DNA from: Streptosporangium sp. NBC_01495
GTDB lineage: Bacteria > Actinomycetota > Actinomycetes > Streptosporangiales > Streptosporangiaceae
Assembly (NCBI RefSeq): GCF_036250735.1
Contig: NZ_CP109430.1
Span: 1,178,001 to 1,242,000, forward strand
DNA: 64,000 bases
Direction: 5' to 3'
Under the pieces are notes generated by a model. The model saw only the letters and a program-made list of their open reading frames with translations. It was not told the DNA's origin and made no database searches. The position numbers were made by a program, and so were the translations under genes. Positions 17,164 to 27,063 of this stretch are shown here, piece after piece (position 1 is the first letter of the stretch; each line of letters starts with the position of its first letter).

Positions 17164-20061
17164 GTGCGTACCGTCGGTAAAAGCGATCTCGGTCGCCCGC
17201 GCGGTTATCAGATCGGTGACGACTACGGCGTTGTCGCCACTCAGGCGGGCCCGACGGCACACACTGGCCCTGTGCCGGTGCGAGCGCCGAGGACGAAGGA
17301 CGACGTGCTCGCGGCGGCAGCGCGAGTGCAGCGAGCAAGGGATGCTGCGAAAGCGAAACACACCGACGAGACACCCGACGACACTGATGGGCAGACGACA
17401 TTGATCCGCTGGCGTGACCCCCGGGTACCGCTGACCGCCGCCGCCATCGGCGTGGTGGGGCTCGTTGCCGCTCTGGTCAGCGGCGCTCCCGCCGTGGTCG
17501 TCGAGGCGGTGGCGGGCGTCGTCACCGCCGCGGCCGCCGCGGGCTCGCTGTTCGCCGCCGCCTCCAGGGTGGCCGACCGGCGCAGGGCGCTGGCCTGGCG
17601 CTGGCTGGCGGGAGGCTCGGTCACCTGGCTGGCCGGGATGGGTGTGCGGCCGATCGCGGACGGCGCGCCCTTCGTGGTGACCTTCGCCGATCTGGTGCTC
17701 CTGGCGGGCACGGCCATGCTCGCGGTCGGCACCGCGCTGTCGGCGGCCAGGCCCGCGCGCGGGCACGCCCTGCTGCGCGACCTCGCCGACTCCTACGTGT
17801 GCGCCGCCGCCATCATGGTGATCATCTGGGTGTCGCTGGTGGGCCCGGTCTACGGCGGCGGCGGTGACGCGGGCGACGCCGCGGTCACCTTCGCCTCGCC
17901 CCTGTTCTGCCTGATCCTCGCCTGCGTCGTGGGCCCCGCGGTGGTGCCGATCCGGCGCTCGGCCTGGCCGGTCGGCCTGGCCGCGCTGGCCGTGCTCGCC
18001 GCCGTCGCGACCTCCGAGACGATCACGGCGCTGGCCCGGGTGAGCGGCGACACGCCGTCCCTGACCTGGGTGTGGCTGGCTCCCGCCGCGTTCCTCGTGC
18101 TCGCCGCGGTCCCGTGGAGCGGGCCCGCGACGAGGTCTCCCGAGCCCACGGACGACGAGCCGTTCGTCCGCGAGAGCACGTCCTCGCTGATCGCGGCGGT
18201 GCCGCTGTTCCTCGTGGCCGTGGCCACCGTCGTCGTGCTCCTCCGGGTGATCAGCGGCGGGGTGCAGGGACCTCCGGCGGTCCTCGCCTCGGTGTGCGCG
18301 TCGATCGTCGCCGTCCTGGTGGTGCGCCTGTTCGTGATGCTGATGGAGACCGGGCGGCTGCGGAGCCTGCTCCATCTCGGCGAGCGGCAGCTGCAGGACC
18401 TCGCCGAGAGCGCCGGGGACGTGGTCATGCTGTGCGACTACGACGGCGTGGTGCGGCAGATCGGCGACGGCGTCGAGATCACGTACGGCTACCGCCCCGA
18501 CGACCTGGTCGGCAGGAAGATCTTCGACTACATCCACCCCGAGGACGTGCCGGGGATCCAGGCGGCGCTGAGCGCGATGAGCCTGGAGGAGGAGGCCGAG
18601 GAGGGGCCGGGCGCGTGCATGGTCGCCTGCCGGGTCCGCGCCTCCGACGGGACCTGGCGGCCCGCCGAGTCGGTGGCCACCCGGCACGTGCGCGGCGACG
18701 ACCTGCTCCTGGTCACCACCCGCGACATCAGCGACCAGGAGGCCCTGCGCAGCCAGGTCGCCCACCTGACCTTCCACGACGGCATCACGGGCCTGCCCAA
18801 CCGGGCCTACTTCGAGGAGCGCACCCGGGAGGTGCTGGCCCGTCCGGGCGCGAGCAACATCGCCGTGGTCTTCCTGGACCTGGACGGCTTCACCGCGGTG
18901 AACGACTCGGTCGGCCACGCCAGCGGCGACTACCTGCTCGGCCAGGCGGCCCGCAGGCTCCGCGCCGCCGTGCGGGCCGACGACACCCTGGCGCGCTGGG
19001 GCGGCGACGAGTTCGCGGTGCTGCTGGAGGCGCCGGTCGACGCCCAGACTGCGGTCGACCTGGCCGAGCGGCTGGTCCGCACGGTCTCGTCCGAGCCGTT
19101 CAGGGTCGCCGACCGTGACATCGCGCTGACCGCGAGCGTCGGGGTGGCCTTCGCCGCCGACGACGTCTCCTCCGCCGACCTGATCCGCAACGCCGACGTG
19201 GCGATGGCGAGGGCGAAGGAGCTGGGCGGGCGCAGGGTCGAGGTGTTCGCCGCGCACATGCACGCCGACGTGGTGCGACGCCTGGAGCTCGCCGCGGACC
19301 TGCAGCGGGCGCTGCTGGAGAACCAGTTCGCGATCGAGTACCAGCCGGTGGTCGACCTGGCCACCTCGCGGGTCACCGCCGTAGAGGCGCTGGTGCGCTG
19401 GTGCCGGGGCGGCGACTTCGTCCCGCCGGAGCAGTTCCTCGGCCCGGCCGAGGACACCGGCCTGATCGTGCCGCTGAGCGAGTGGATCCTGCGCGAGTCC
19501 TGCCGGGAGGTGGCCGCCTGGCGTGCCTCCGCCTGGGAGATCGGGCTCTCGCTCAACCTGTCGGCCAGGCAGATCATGGCGCCGCGCTTCGTGGAGACCG
19601 TCGAGGCGGCCCTGGTCGAGAGCGGGCTGCCGCCCAGCGCGCTCACCCTGGAGGTCATCGAGGAGATGCTGGTCGAGGACGCGGAGGAGACCATCACCCG
19701 GCTCTCCGAGCTGCGCAACCTCGGGGTCCGGCTCGCCATCGACGACTTCGGCACCGGTTACGCCTCGCTGGCGTTCCTGCGGCAGCTCCCGGTCGACATG
19801 ATCAAGATCGACCCGTCCTTCGTGTCCGGGCTCGGCCGTGACGAGACGCTGACCCTGCTGACCCGTACGATCGTGCGGCTCGGTCACGACCTGGGGCTGA
19901 TCGTGGTCGCCGAGGGCATCGAGCGGCCCGAGCAGCTGGAGCTGCTGCGTGAGATGGGCTGCACCCGGGGCCAGGGATTCCTGGTGGCGCGCCCGATGGC
20001 CGCGCGCGGCGTCGACTCGCTGATGCGAACCAGCCTCTCCAGTCTCGGCACTCCCGCGTGA
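17164..20061 (+). CDS. Membrane PAS-GGDEF-EAL protein (cyclic di-GMP metabolism)
   Basis: A 965-residue protein. About ten hydrophobic segments fill residues 80-390, then a PAS domain ([20 protein letters not shown]...[11 protein letters not shown]). The GGDEF domain is intact at 613-617 with an I-site RADD at 604-607. The EAL domain has EAL at 741-743, [16 protein letters not shown] and VVAEGIE. Both diguanylate cyclase and phosphodiesterase activities are therefore possible, with product inhibition at the I-site. The GTG at 17164 has no ribosome site; GTG at 17272 is an alternative that would drop 36 residues. Confidence 0.93.
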   Translation: MRTVGKSDLGRPRGYQIGDDYGVVATQAGPTAHTGPVPVRAPRTKDDVLAAAARVQRARDAAKAKHTDETPDDTDGQTTLIRWRDPRVPLTAAAIGVVGLVAALVSGAPAVVVEAVAGVVTAAAAAGSLFAAASRVADRRRALAWRWLAGGSVTWLAGMGVRPIADGAPFVVTFADLVLLAGTAMLAVGTALSAARPARGHALLRDLADSYVCAAAIMVIIWVSLVGPVYGGGGDAGDAAVTFASPLFCLILACVVGPAVVPIRRSAWPVGLAALAVLAAVATSETITALARVSGDTPSLTWVWLAPAAFLVLAAVPWSGPATRSPEPTDDEPFVRESTSSLIAAVPLFLVAVATVVVLLRVISGGVQGPPAVLASVCASIVAVLVVRLFVMLMETGRLRSLLHLGERQLQDLAESAGDVVMLCDYDGVVRQIGDGVEITYGYRPDDLVGRKIFDYIHPEDVPGIQAALSAMSLEEEAEEGPGACMVACRVRASDGTWRPAESVATRHVRGDDLLLVTTRDISDQEALRSQVAHLTFHDGITGLPNRAYFEERTREVLARPGASNIAVVFLDLDGFTAVNDSVGHASGDYLLGQAARRLRAAVRADDTLARWGGDEFAVLLEAPVDAQTAVDLAERLVRTVSSEPFRVADRDIALTASVGVAFAADDVSSADLIRNADVAMARAKELGGRRVEVFAAHMHADVVRRLELAADLQRALLENQFAIEYQPVVDLATSRVTAVEALVRWCRGGDFVPPEQFLGPAEDTGLIVPLSEWILRESCREVAAWRASAWEIGLSLNLSARQIMAPRFVETVEAALVESGLPPSALTLEVIEEMLVEDAEETITRLSELRNLGVRLAIDDFGTGYASLAFLRQLPVDMIKIDPSFVSGLGRDETLTLLTRTIVRLGHDLGLIVVAEGIERPEQLELLREMGCTRGQGFLVARPMAARGVDSLMRTSLSSLGTPA

Positions 20062-20068
20062 CCTCGCA

Positions 20069-20083
20069 TCTCGGACTCTGAGA
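20069..20083. promoter_or_regulatory. TCTCG-N5-TGAGA operator-like motif upstream of ilvB
   Basis: The 15-base sequence TCTCGGACTCTGAGA is an imperfect inverted repeat placed before the ilvB leader peptide. The same framework occurs upstream of cimA (39448-39462) and in the IclR-leuC gap (58505-58519). It is a candidate binding site for the IclR-family regulator at 57773-58489. Confidence 0.7.
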
Positions 20084-20135
20084 TATGTGTCCCATGAATT
20101 TGACTCGGGGGTGCTCCGTCGGCCATGGTGGAGCC

Positions 20136-20189
20136 ATGCAGCTTCACCGTGGGATTCTCGTAGTACTTCGCCGGCGCGCGGGCCGATAG
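20136..20189 (+). CDS. ilvB attenuator leader peptide
   Basis: A 17-codon ORF reads [17 protein letters not shown] and stops at TAG. Five consecutive codons for Ile, Leu, Val, Val, Leu are the end products of the downstream pathway, the hallmark of ribosome-mediated attenuation. A GGTGGAG sequence precedes the ATG at short spacing. An in-frame ATG at 20094 could extend it to 31 residues. The leader is followed by a GC-rich pairing (20173-20179 with 20205-20211) and then a strong terminator. The cimA leader has the same architecture. Confidence 0.82.
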   Translation: MQLHRGILVVLRRRAGR

Positions 20190-20211
20190 CGAACACTACG
20201 ACCTGCGCGCC

Positions 20212-20250
20212 GCCCCAGCTCCGCCGACCAGGCGGAATGGGGCATTTTTT
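20212..20250 (+). terminator. ilvBNC attenuator terminator
   Basis: GCCCC (20212-20216) pairs with GGGGC (20239-20243), and CCGCC (20221-20225) with GGCGG (20231-20235), forming a two-part hairpin followed by ATTTTTT. It stands 23 bases after the leader-peptide stop and 38 bases before the ilvB start. It should end transcription when branched-chain aminoacyl-tRNAs are plentiful. Confidence 0.88.
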
Positions 20251-20287
20251 ATGCCATCAAGCATGCTCAGCCACAAGGAACGAGCCG

Positions 20288-22024
20288 ATGACCGAACAGA
20301 TGACAGGAGCCCAGGCCCTCGTGAGGGCGCTGGAGCACGTCGGGGTCGACACTGTGTTCGGGATCCCGGGCGGCGCGATTCTCCCCGCCTACGATCCTCT
20401 CTACGACTCGACCAAGGTCCGGCACGTGCTTGTACGGCACGAGCAGGGCGCGGGGCACGCGGCTCAGGGATACGCACAGGCCACCGGGAAGGTCGGGGTC
20501 TGCATGGCGACCAGCGGTCCCGGTGCCACCAACCTGGTCACCCCGATCGCCGACGCCTACATGGACTCGGTCCCGATGGTCGCGATCACCGGCCAGGTGC
20601 CGAGCGGCGCCATCGGCACCGACGCCTTCCAGGAAGCCGACATCTCCGGCATCACCATGCCGATCACGAAGCACAACTTCCTGGTCACCGACCCGAACGA
20701 CATCCCCAGGACGATCGTGGAGGCCTTCCACATCGCCTCGACGGGGCGTCCGGGGCCGGTGCTGGTCGACATCGCCAAGGACGCGCTCCAGGCGAAGATG
20801 ACCTTCCAGTGGCCGGTCGTCATGCAGCTGCCCGGCTACCGCCCGGTGACCCGGCCGCACTCCAAGCAGATCCGCGAGGCGGCGAAGCTGATCGCCGAGG
20901 CCAGGCGGCCGGTGCTCTACGTGGGCGGCGGTGTGCACCGGGCGGGGGCGTCGGCGAAGCTGCTGGAGTTCGCCGAGCTGACCGGCATCCCCGTGGTCAC
21001 CACCCTGATGGCTCGGGGTACCTTCCCCGACAGCCACCCGCAGCACATGGGCATGCCCGGCATGCACGGCTCGGTGTCGGCGGTCGGCGCGCTGCAGAGG
21101 TCCGACCTGATCATCGGGCTCGGTGTCCGCTTCGACGACCGCGTCACCGGCCAGCTGTCCACCTTCGCGCCGCACGCGAAGATCGTCCACGCGGACATCG
21201 ACCCGGCGGAGATCTCCAAGAACCGGCACGCGGACGTCCCGATCGTGGGTGACTGCAAGGAGGTCATCTCCGACCTGATCACCGCGGTGCGCAACGAGGA
21301 GCGCAAGGGCGACTACGCCGACTGGTGGACGGCGCTCAACGCCTACAAGGCGACCTACCCGCTGGGCTACGCCGAGTTCGAGGACGGTTCCCTCGCCCCG
21401 CAGTACGTCATGGAGCGGCTGGGCGCGCTGGTCGGCCCGGACGCGATCTACACCGCGGGCGTCGGCCAGCACCAGATGTGGGCCGCGCAGTTCATCGGCT
21501 ACGAGAACCCCGGCACGTTCATCAACTCCGGCGGCGCGGGCACGATGGGCTTCTCCCTCCCGGCGGCGATGGGGGCCAAGATGGGCCGTCCCGACACCAC
21601 GGTGTGGGCCATCGACGGCGACGGCTGCTTCCAGATGACCAACCAGGAGCTCGCCACCTGCACGATCGAGGGTGTGCCGATCAAGGTCGCGATCATCAAC
21701 AACGGTAACCTGGGCATGGTCAGGCAGTGGCAGACGCTGTTCTACAACCAGCGTTACTCCAACACCGACCTGCAGACGGTCCGCCGGATCCCCGACTTCG
21801 TCAAGCTCGCCGAGGCGTACGGTTGCGTGGGGCTGCGGTGCGAGCGCCCGGAGGACGTGGACGCGACGATCAAGAAGGCCATGGAGATCAACGACGTGCC
21901 GGTGGTCGTCGACTTCGTGGTGCACCAGGACGCCATGGTGTGGCCGATGGTCGCGGCCGGGACGAGCAACGACGAGATCAAGTTCGCGCGCGACATGGCG
22001 CCCGTCTGGGACAGCGAGGACTAG
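20288..22024 (+). CDS. ilvB: Acetolactate synthase, large catalytic subunit
   Basis: A 578-residue thiamine diphosphate enzyme that condenses two pyruvates to acetolactate, or pyruvate with 2-ketobutyrate, the first common step of valine, leucine and isoleucine synthesis. Visible are the N-terminal active-site region [14 protein letters not shown], the catalytic-glutamate region [13 protein letters not shown] and the ThDP/Mg motif [15 protein letters not shown]. The ATG at 20288 has AAGGA eight bases upstream. It is first in ilvB-ilvN-ilvC, three bases from ilvN, and its leader carries an attenuator and a putative IclR-type operator. Confidence 0.98.
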   Translation: MTEQMTGAQALVRALEHVGVDTVFGIPGGAILPAYDPLYDSTKVRHVLVRHEQGAGHAAQGYAQATGKVGVCMATSGPGATNLVTPIADAYMDSVPMVAITGQVPSGAIGTDAFQEADISGITMPITKHNFLVTDPNDIPRTIVEAFHIASTGRPGPVLVDIAKDALQAKMTFQWPVVMQLPGYRPVTRPHSKQIREAAKLIAEARRPVLYVGGGVHRAGASAKLLEFAELTGIPVVTTLMARGTFPDSHPQHMGMPGMHGSVSAVGALQRSDLIIGLGVRFDDRVTGQLSTFAPHAKIVHADIDPAEISKNRHADVPIVGDCKEVISDLITAVRNEERKGDYADWWTALNAYKATYPLGYAEFEDGSLAPQYVMERLGALVGPDAIYTAGVGQHQMWAAQFIGYENPGTFINSGGAGTMGFSLPAAMGAKMGRPDTTVWAIDGDGCFQMTNQELATCTIEGVPIKVAIINNGNLGMVRQWQTLFYNQRYSNTDLQTVRRIPDFVKLAEAYGCVGLRCERPEDVDATIKKAMEINDVPVVVDFVVHQDAMVWPMVAAGTSNDEIKFARDMAPVWDSED

Positions 22025-22026
22025 GC

Positions 22027-22551
22027 ATGAGCAGGCACACGCTCTCCGTGCTGGTGGAGAACAAGCCGGGCGTGCTCGCGCGCGTCGCGTCGTTGTTCAG
22101 CCGCAGGGGGTTCAACATCGACTCGCTGGCGGTCGGCCCGACCGAGCACGCGGACATCTCCAGGATGACCATCGTGGTCAACGTCGCCGACCTGCCGCTC
22201 GAGCAGGTCACCAAGCAGCTCAACAAGCTCGTCAACGTGCTGAAGATCGTGGAGCTCGACCCGGTGCAGTCGGTGCAGCGCGAGCTCACGCTGATCAAGG
22301 TGCGGGCCGACGCGGAGAACCGTTCCAGCGTGCTGGAGCTGGTCAACCTGTTCCGGGCGCGCTGCGTCGACGTCTCCTCGGACGCGGTGACCATCGAGGT
22401 CACCGGCACACCGGACAAGCTGCAGGCCTTCATCAAGGTCCTGGAGCCGTTCGGCATCAAGGAGCTTGTCCAGTCGGGCATGGTGGCCATCGGCCGCGGC
22501 GCCCGTTCCATCACCGACCGTTCTCTCCGGGCCCTGGACCGGACCGCGTAA
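22027..22551 (+). CDS. ilvN: Acetolactate synthase, small regulatory subunit
   Basis: A 174-residue regulatory subunit with an N-terminal ACT domain (HTLSVLVENKPGVLARVASLFSRRGFNIDSLAVG) and a C-terminal ALS_ss domain (ELTLIKVRADAENRSSVLEL). It binds valine and confers feedback inhibition on IlvB. The ATG follows the ilvB stop by two bases, so translation is probably coupled. The length is normal for long-form IlvN. Confidence 0.98.
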   Translation: MSRHTLSVLVENKPGVLARVASLFSRRGFNIDSLAVGPTEHADISRMTIVVNVADLPLEQVTKQLNKLVNVLKIVELDPVQSVQRELTLIKVRADAENRSSVLELVNLFRARCVDVSSDAVTIEVTGTPDKLQAFIKVLEPFGIKELVQSGMVAIGRGARSITDRSLRALDRTA

Positions 22552-22581
22552 CGCGTACGAGAAACCCGAAAGGTTAAGCAA

Positions 22582-23571
22582 GTGACTGAAATCTTCTACG
22601 ACGACCAGGCCGACCTGTCGATCATCCAGGGCCGGCACGTCGCCGTTCTGGGATACGGCAGCCAGGGCCACGCCCACGCGCTCTCGCTGCGTGACTCCGG
22701 CGTGGACGTCAGGGTCGGCCTGCCCGAGGGCTCCAAGAGCCGGGAGAAGGCGGAGGCCGACGGCCTGCGCGTGCTCACGCCCTCGGAGGCCGTCGAAGAG
22801 GCCGACCTGACCATGATCCTCGCGCCGGACCACATCCAGCGCCACCTGTACGCCGACCACGTGGCCCCGAACCTGGTCGAGGGCGACGCGCTCTTCTTCG
22901 GGCACGGCCTCAACATCCGCTACGGCCTCATCGAGGCGCCCGAGGGCGTGGACGTGGCCATGGTCGCTCCCAAGGGGCCCGGTCACCTCGTGCGCCGCCA
23001 GTACACGGCGGGTCGCGGCGTGCCGTGTCTCGTCGCGGTGGAGAAGGACGCCAGCGGAAACGCCCTGGAGCTCGCCCTGTCGTACGCCAAGGGCATCGGC
23101 GGCACCCGCGCCGGCGCGCTGAGGACGACCTTCAAGGAGGAGACCGAGACCGACCTGTTCGGTGAGCAGGCCGTGCTGTGCGGCGGCGTGTCCGAGCTGA
23201 TCAAGGCCGGTTTCGAGACCCTGATCGAGGCGGGCTACCAGCCCGAGGTCGCCTACTTCGAGTGCCTGCACGAGATGAAGCTGATCGTCGACCTGATGTA
23301 CGAGGGCGGCATCCACAAGATGTACTGGTCGGTCTCCGACACCGCCGAGTACGGCGGCTACTCCCGCGGCCCGCGCATCGTGACGCCGGAGACGAAGAAG
23401 GAGATGCAGCGCATCCTCGCCGAGATCCAGTCCGGCGAGTTCGCCAAGGAGCTGGTGGACGAGTTCGACGGCGGCCAGAAGAAGTTCACCGCCTACCGCG
23501 ACGAGCTCGCCGAGCACCCGATCGAGAAGACCGGCGCGAAGCTCCGCCCGATGATGAGCTGGCTCAAGTAG
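22582..23571 (+). CDS. ilvC: Ketol-acid reductoisomerase (class I)
   Basis: A 329-residue class I enzyme that converts acetolactate to 2,3-dihydroxyisovalerate with NAD(P)H and Mg. It shows the Rossmann motif [17 protein letters not shown], the region [13 protein letters not shown], and metal ligands in [16 protein letters not shown] and [16 protein letters not shown]. The start is GTG at 22582 with GAAAGG upstream. The last codons and the stop lie inside a 14-bp tandem duplication that continues past the gene. Confidence 0.98.
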   Translation: MTEIFYDDQADLSIIQGRHVAVLGYGSQGHAHALSLRDSGVDVRVGLPEGSKSREKAEADGLRVLTPSEAVEEADLTMILAPDHIQRHLYADHVAPNLVEGDALFFGHGLNIRYGLIEAPEGVDVAMVAPKGPGHLVRRQYTAGRGVPCLVAVEKDASGNALELALSYAKGIGGTRAGALRTTFKEETETDLFGEQAVLCGGVSELIKAGFETLIEAGYQPEVAYFECLHEMKLIVDLMYEGGIHKMYWSVSDTAEYGGYSRGPRIVTPETKKEMQRILAEIQSGEFAKELVDEFDGGQKKFTAYRDELAEHPIEKTGAKLRPMMSWLK

Positions 23572-23634
23572 CGGCGCTCAAGTAGCGGCGCTCAAGTAGC
23601 GGCGCTCAAGTAGCGGCGCCCGGGTAGCGGCGCC
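23565..23634 (+). repeat. Five 14-bp tandem copies of the ilvC stop region
   Basis: The unit CAAGTAGCGGCGCT, which contains the last lysine codon and the stop of ilvC, is repeated at 23565, 23579, 23593, 23607 and 23621. The first three copies are identical and the last two are diverged. The array puts several extra TAG triplets behind the true stop and looks like recent slippage or unequal duplication. Confidence 0.95.
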
Positions 23635-23674
23635 CGCCAGAACGGCGGCGCCCGGGGAACCCGGGGAAAAGTAC

Positions 23675-23726
23675 CGGCCCGTGCCCCCCGCGACGAGTTC
23701 ACGTCGCGGGGGGCACGGGCCGTTTT
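23675..23726 (+). terminator. Rho-independent terminator of ilvBNC
   Basis: Perfectly complementary 20-base arms at 23675-23694 and 23703-23722 surround the loop GAGTTCAC and are followed by TTTT. This is the strongest hairpin in the window, between ilvC and the convergent CAP-domain gene, and probably works on both strands. Confidence 0.92.
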
Positions 23727-23766
23727 CCGCCGGGTGGCAGGTGGATGCCCGGCGGTCCGGGTGTGT

Positions 23767-24648
23767 CTAGTGCTTGGCGAAGTTCTGGGTCCAGTAGATG
23801 CCCCGGGAACTGTTCGCCACGCCCACCCCGAGATGGGTGTAGGCGCAGTTCATGATGTTGGCCCGGTGACCCGAGCTGTTCATCCAGGCAGTGACGACCT
23901 CGGCCGGGGTGCGCTGGCCCATCGCGATGTTCTCGGCCCAGGCCCGCATCGGGCTGAACCCGCTCGCCTTGATCCGGTCGGTCATGTCACGGCCGTCCTG
24001 CGAGGTGTGGCTGAAGTAGTTCTTGGCCGCCATGTCGTCCGAGTGGCCCTGCGCGGCCGAGCGCAGCTGCGGGTCGGAGGCGAGCGGGCCGCAACCGCCC
24101 TTCTGTCGCTCGGCGTTGGTCAGGCGCACCACTTCCTCGGACACGGAGGATCCCGGCGCGGAAGTGGGAGCCGTGGTGGGGGTGGTCGGCCTGGTGGGCG
24201 TGGCGCTGGCCGACGGAGCCGGTGTCGGCGCGGTGGTGGTCGTCGGCGCGGGAGTGGGGGCCGGGGTGCCGGTGGGGGAGCAGTTGAGCCTGACGGGCTT
24301 GGAGCGGCCGTTGTTGCCCCGGTAGTCGGTGACGACGGCGTAGTAGACGCCGGGGGCACAGCGCAGTTTCACCGTCACCCGCCCGTTGGTCCCCTGGCGG
24401 GACGCGCTCTTGACGATCGGGTCGGCCCCGGCCACGGCGCGCTTGATGCGGATGCGGACCAGGGCGGTGTCGTCGCAGCCCAGCCGTGCGGCGGAGGCCT
24501 GGATCCGTCCCGCCGCGTTGACGTGCGGCTTGGCGGCGTACACACGGCACTCGGCCTGGGGAGCGGCCGCGGCGTGAGCCGTGGCGATCGGCGTGCTGAG
24601 GGCCGCCAGGCTCCCGAGGCAGAGCAGCGCCCCTAGCGGTCTGCGCAT
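23767..24648 (-). CDS. Secreted CAP/SCP-domain protein
   Basis: A 293-residue secreted protein. The signal peptide (MRRPLGALLCLGSLAALSTP) ends near AHA. An Ig-like region with paired cysteines (CRVYAAK...LGC) follows, then a Thr/Pro-rich linker (TGTPAPTPAPTTTTAPTPAP) at about residues 126-165 and a C-terminal CAP domain. That domain has the expected His and Glu positions in YFSHTSQDG and RAWAENIAMGQ and ends with GHRANIMNCAYTHLGVGVA. GGAGGA precedes the ATG by six bases. Bacterial CAP proteins are exported and mostly uncharacterised. Confidence 0.92.
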   Translation of the reverse strand: MRRPLGALLCLGSLAALSTPIATAHAAAAPQAECRVYAAKPHVNAAGRIQASAARLGCDDTALVRIRIKRAVAGADPIVKSASRQGTNGRVTVKLRCAPGVYYAVVTDYRGNNGRSKPVRLNCSPTGTPAPTPAPTTTTAPTPAPSASATPTRPTTPTTAPTSAPGSSVSEEVVRLTNAERQKGGCGPLASDPQLRSAAQGHSDDMAAKNYFSHTSQDGRDMTDRIKASGFSPMRAWAENIAMGQRTPAEVVTAWMNSSGHRANIMNCAYTHLGVGVANSSRGIYWTQNFAKH

Positions 24649-24894
24649 GTCGGTTCCTCCAGTTGGTTAGACGCTGGATGGACTCCGCATTCTGTCGGGG
24701 ACGGATCGGTCTTGTCAGCAAATTCCGGACATTAACTGTGAGTTCCAGGTAAACCAGAGTGATCACATAGGCGTCTGGGGCCGGTGGTCCTCCTGCCAAC
24801 GCCAGAGGCACCCCAATACGGATATTTCCCTTTATAACCAGCCTGAGCTGGACATATGTCGCATGGAAGGACCTGGTGTCGCGGGGTCACACGG

Positions 24895-24920
24895 GCCGGG
24901 CGGCGGCCCCGCCGCCCGGC
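24895..24920. other. Hairpin in the 367-base CAP/MFS divergent gap
   Basis: The gap 24649-25015 contains the promoters of two divergent genes, and I identify no gene in it. GCCGGGCGGC and GCCGCCCGGC form a perfect 10-bp stem with loop GGCCCC about 95 bases before the MFS start. AT-rich tracts at 24760-24850 are the likely promoter area. I see no clear operator. Confidence 0.5.
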
Positions 24921-25015
24921 GTGCCCGGCCGGAAAAATCAGGAATATTCTCGTCTTGCGGGGATCATGGGGTTCGGGGGCCTACCAAGCGCACACTCGCT
25001 GCGATTGAATGTGGC

Positions 25016-26404
25016 ATGGTCTCCCCGGCGCCCTCCCCCGCCGTCGTCACCGTGTCGCGCGGAGTGCGCGTCGGCTACGGTGTCGGCTCGATCTGCACCG
25101 CGACCTTCTCCACGGTCCCCGGATTGCTGCTGCTCTTCTACATGACGAACGTGCTCGCGGTTCCCGCCTGGATCGCCGGCGTGGTGGTCTTTCTGCCCAA
25201 GCTCTGGGACATGTTCATCAACCCATGGGTGGGCCAGCGCTCCGACCGGACGGTCTCCCGCTTCGGCGCCCGCCGTCCCTGGATGCTCCTGGGCGCGCTC
25301 ACCCTGCCGGTGGCGTTCGCCCTCACCTTCGCGGGCCCTCCGCTCACCGGCGTCTCCGCCGCCCTGTACGTCGCCTTCTTCTACTTCCTCACCGCGACGG
25401 CCTACGCCTTCTACGAGGTTCCGTACAAGGCGATGCCGGCGGAGATGACCGACGACTACCACGAGCGCTCCTCGCTCCTGCAGTGGAAGATGGTCTTCGT
25501 CGGCCTGGGGATCCTGCTCTCCGGGGCCGTCGCGCCGGTGATCGCGGGCACCGAGGCCTCCGGCTACCGGACCATGGGGCTGGTCGTCGGGGCCGCCCTG
25601 CTGCTGTCGATGCTCGCCGCCTTCTTCGGCACGGCTCGCGCCCCGGTGATCGCGCGGGCCGAGGCGGAGCCGTCGATCCGGGCCCAGTTCGCCGCCGCCC
25701 GCTCGAACCCGACGTTCATGGTGCTGCTCGGCCTGAGCTGCGCCCAGATGTTCGCCGCCGGGACCATGCTGGCCGGCGCCCCGTACTTCGCCACCTACAC
25801 GCTGGGCGACCCGGAGGCGACCACCACGCTCTTCCTGGGAATCGTCGGCCCGCTGCTGATCACCATGCCGCTCTGGATCTGGCTGTCCAAGCGCTACGAC
25901 AAGCGCGGCGCGATGATCCTGGCGTCGGCGCTGTTCATGACGGGCGCCGTCGGGATGGCCTTCTCCGGCCCGCTCGGCTGGGCGTACGCGCACGCGTGCG
26001 TGCTCCTCGTCGGCATCGGCTACGCGGGGTTCCAGCTGCTGCAGTTCTCGATGCTCTCCGACGTGATCGTCCACGACGCCCTGGTCACCGGCAAGCGCCG
26101 GGCCGGGGTGTTCACCGGCCTCTGGACGGCCGCGGAGACCGTGGTCTTCGCGTTCGGCGCGCTCGTGCTCGGCTGGCTGCTGGGCGCGACCGGGTTCGTC
26201 GAGTCCGACCCCTCCACGCCGGTCGCCCAGCCCGCGTCGGCGACCACGGCGGCACTGTACGGCGCGACGCTGCTGCCCGCGTTCATGATGGGGGTCGGCA
26301 TCCTGCTGACCATGCGCTACACCCTGACGGCGGCGAAGATCAAGGAGGCCCAGGCCGGAGCCGCCGAGGCCGAGGTCGACACCGCCAAGCCCCAGGGCGG
26401 CTGA
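25016..26404 (+). CDS. MFS transporter of the glycoside-pentoside-hexuronide (GPH) type
   Basis: A 462-residue membrane protein with about 12 helices. The N-terminal YGVGSICTATFSTVPGLLLL, the WDMFINPWVGQRSDRT loop and the R-x-G-RRPWMLLGA motif after helix 3 are typical of GPH cation-sugar symporters such as MelB-type proteins. The central loop EVPYKAMPAEMTDDYHER is also characteristic. The frame is open upstream, but the ATG at 25016 best fits the family; no ribosome site is visible. Substrate unknown. Confidence 0.88.
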   Translation: MVSPAPSPAVVTVSRGVRVGYGVGSICTATFSTVPGLLLLFYMTNVLAVPAWIAGVVVFLPKLWDMFINPWVGQRSDRTVSRFGARRPWMLLGALTLPVAFALTFAGPPLTGVSAALYVAFFYFLTATAYAFYEVPYKAMPAEMTDDYHERSSLLQWKMVFVGLGILLSGAVAPVIAGTEASGYRTMGLVVGAALLLSMLAAFFGTARAPVIARAEAEPSIRAQFAAARSNPTFMVLLGLSCAQMFAAGTMLAGAPYFATYTLGDPEATTTLFLGIVGPLLITMPLWIWLSKRYDKRGAMILASALFMTGAVGMAFSGPLGWAYAHACVLLVGIGYAGFQLLQFSMLSDVIVHDALVTGKRRAGVFTGLWTAAETVVFAFGALVLGWLLGATGFVESDPSTPVAQPASATTAALYGATLLPAFMMGVGILLTMRYTLTAAKIKEAQAGAAEAEVDTAKPQGG

Positions 26405-26424
26405 GGCGACTTTCGCCCGGAGGA

Positions 26425-26460
26425 CGCGCCACGGTCCGAGGTGATCGTGGCGCGGTCTTT
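26425..26460. terminator. Hairpin between MFS and FHA genes
   Basis: CGCGCCACG and CGTGGCGCG form a perfect 9-bp stem with a 12-base loop, followed by GTCTTT. It lies in the 55-base space between two convergent genes and can end both transcripts. Confidence 0.7.
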
Positions 26461-27005
26461 CAGAGCATCTGAGGCGTGATCATCAGGAAGCCGCAGTCGC
26501 CGAAGGAGACGACGTCGCCCGGCCGGACCTTGGCCGGGCCGACCAGGCGCCAGTCGTTCAGGCGGGTGCCGTTCAGCGAGCCGAGGTCGACCAGGACCCA
26601 GCCCTCCTCGTCGCGGCGCAGCTCGGCGTGCACCCGGGAGACAGTGAGGTCGGCGAGGACCAGATCGCAGGCGGAGCCCCGGCCCACCACGTAGCGGGTC
26701 CTGCCGTCGCCCGGCAGCGCGAGCCGGGGCAGTCGCGGGCGCCGCCAGGCCGACTCCACGCGCTTGGTGAAGTCGGAGGCGGAGGCGACGGCCTCGGTGA
26801 CCATGCGGCGGAATCGACCGCGTTGCGGCAGGTCGGCGACCAGATTGTCGAGCTCGCCCTGGTTGCGTGCGCGCAGGGCCATGTCGACACGGCCGAGAAA
26901 AGTGTCATGCGACAGGTGTCCCTCGACGGCACGGTCACGCAGCTCGCTGATCGCGCGATCGCGGTCCCCGTCGGAGGCGCGGGCCGGGGGATGCGTCGAG
27001 CTCAT
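26460..27005 (-). CDS. DUF1707 and FHA domain protein
   Basis: A 181-residue protein. Residues 10-65 (ASDGDRDRAISELRDRAVEG...LDNLVADLP) form a DUF1707 domain, an actinobacterial module often attached to membrane or signalling parts. Residues 95-180 form an FHA domain with YVVGRGSACDLVL, SRVHAELRRDE and LGSLNGTRLN, the phosphothreonine-binding motifs. It likely reads Ser/Thr kinase signals. The ATG at 27005 directly abuts GGAGG, an unusually short spacing. Confidence 0.9.
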   Translation of the reverse strand: MSSTHPPARASDGDRDRAISELRDRAVEGHLSHDTFLGRVDMALRARNQGELDNLVADLPQRGRFRRMVTEAVASASDFTKRVESAWRRPRLPRLALPGDGRTRYVVGRGSACDLVLADLTVSRVHAELRRDEEGWVLVDLGSLNGTRLNDWRLVGPAKVRPGDVVSFGDCGFLMITPQML

Positions 27006-27063
27006 CCTCCGAGTATCGGCCCCAGGGGCGGAACCTGTCCAGAATATGCAGATCTCTTGCATC

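Noticed and set aside
20090..20287. T-box riboswitch before ilvB
   Set aside because: No T-box sequence or specifier-loop layout is seen, while a leader peptide with Ile/Leu/Val codons and a terminator explains the region.
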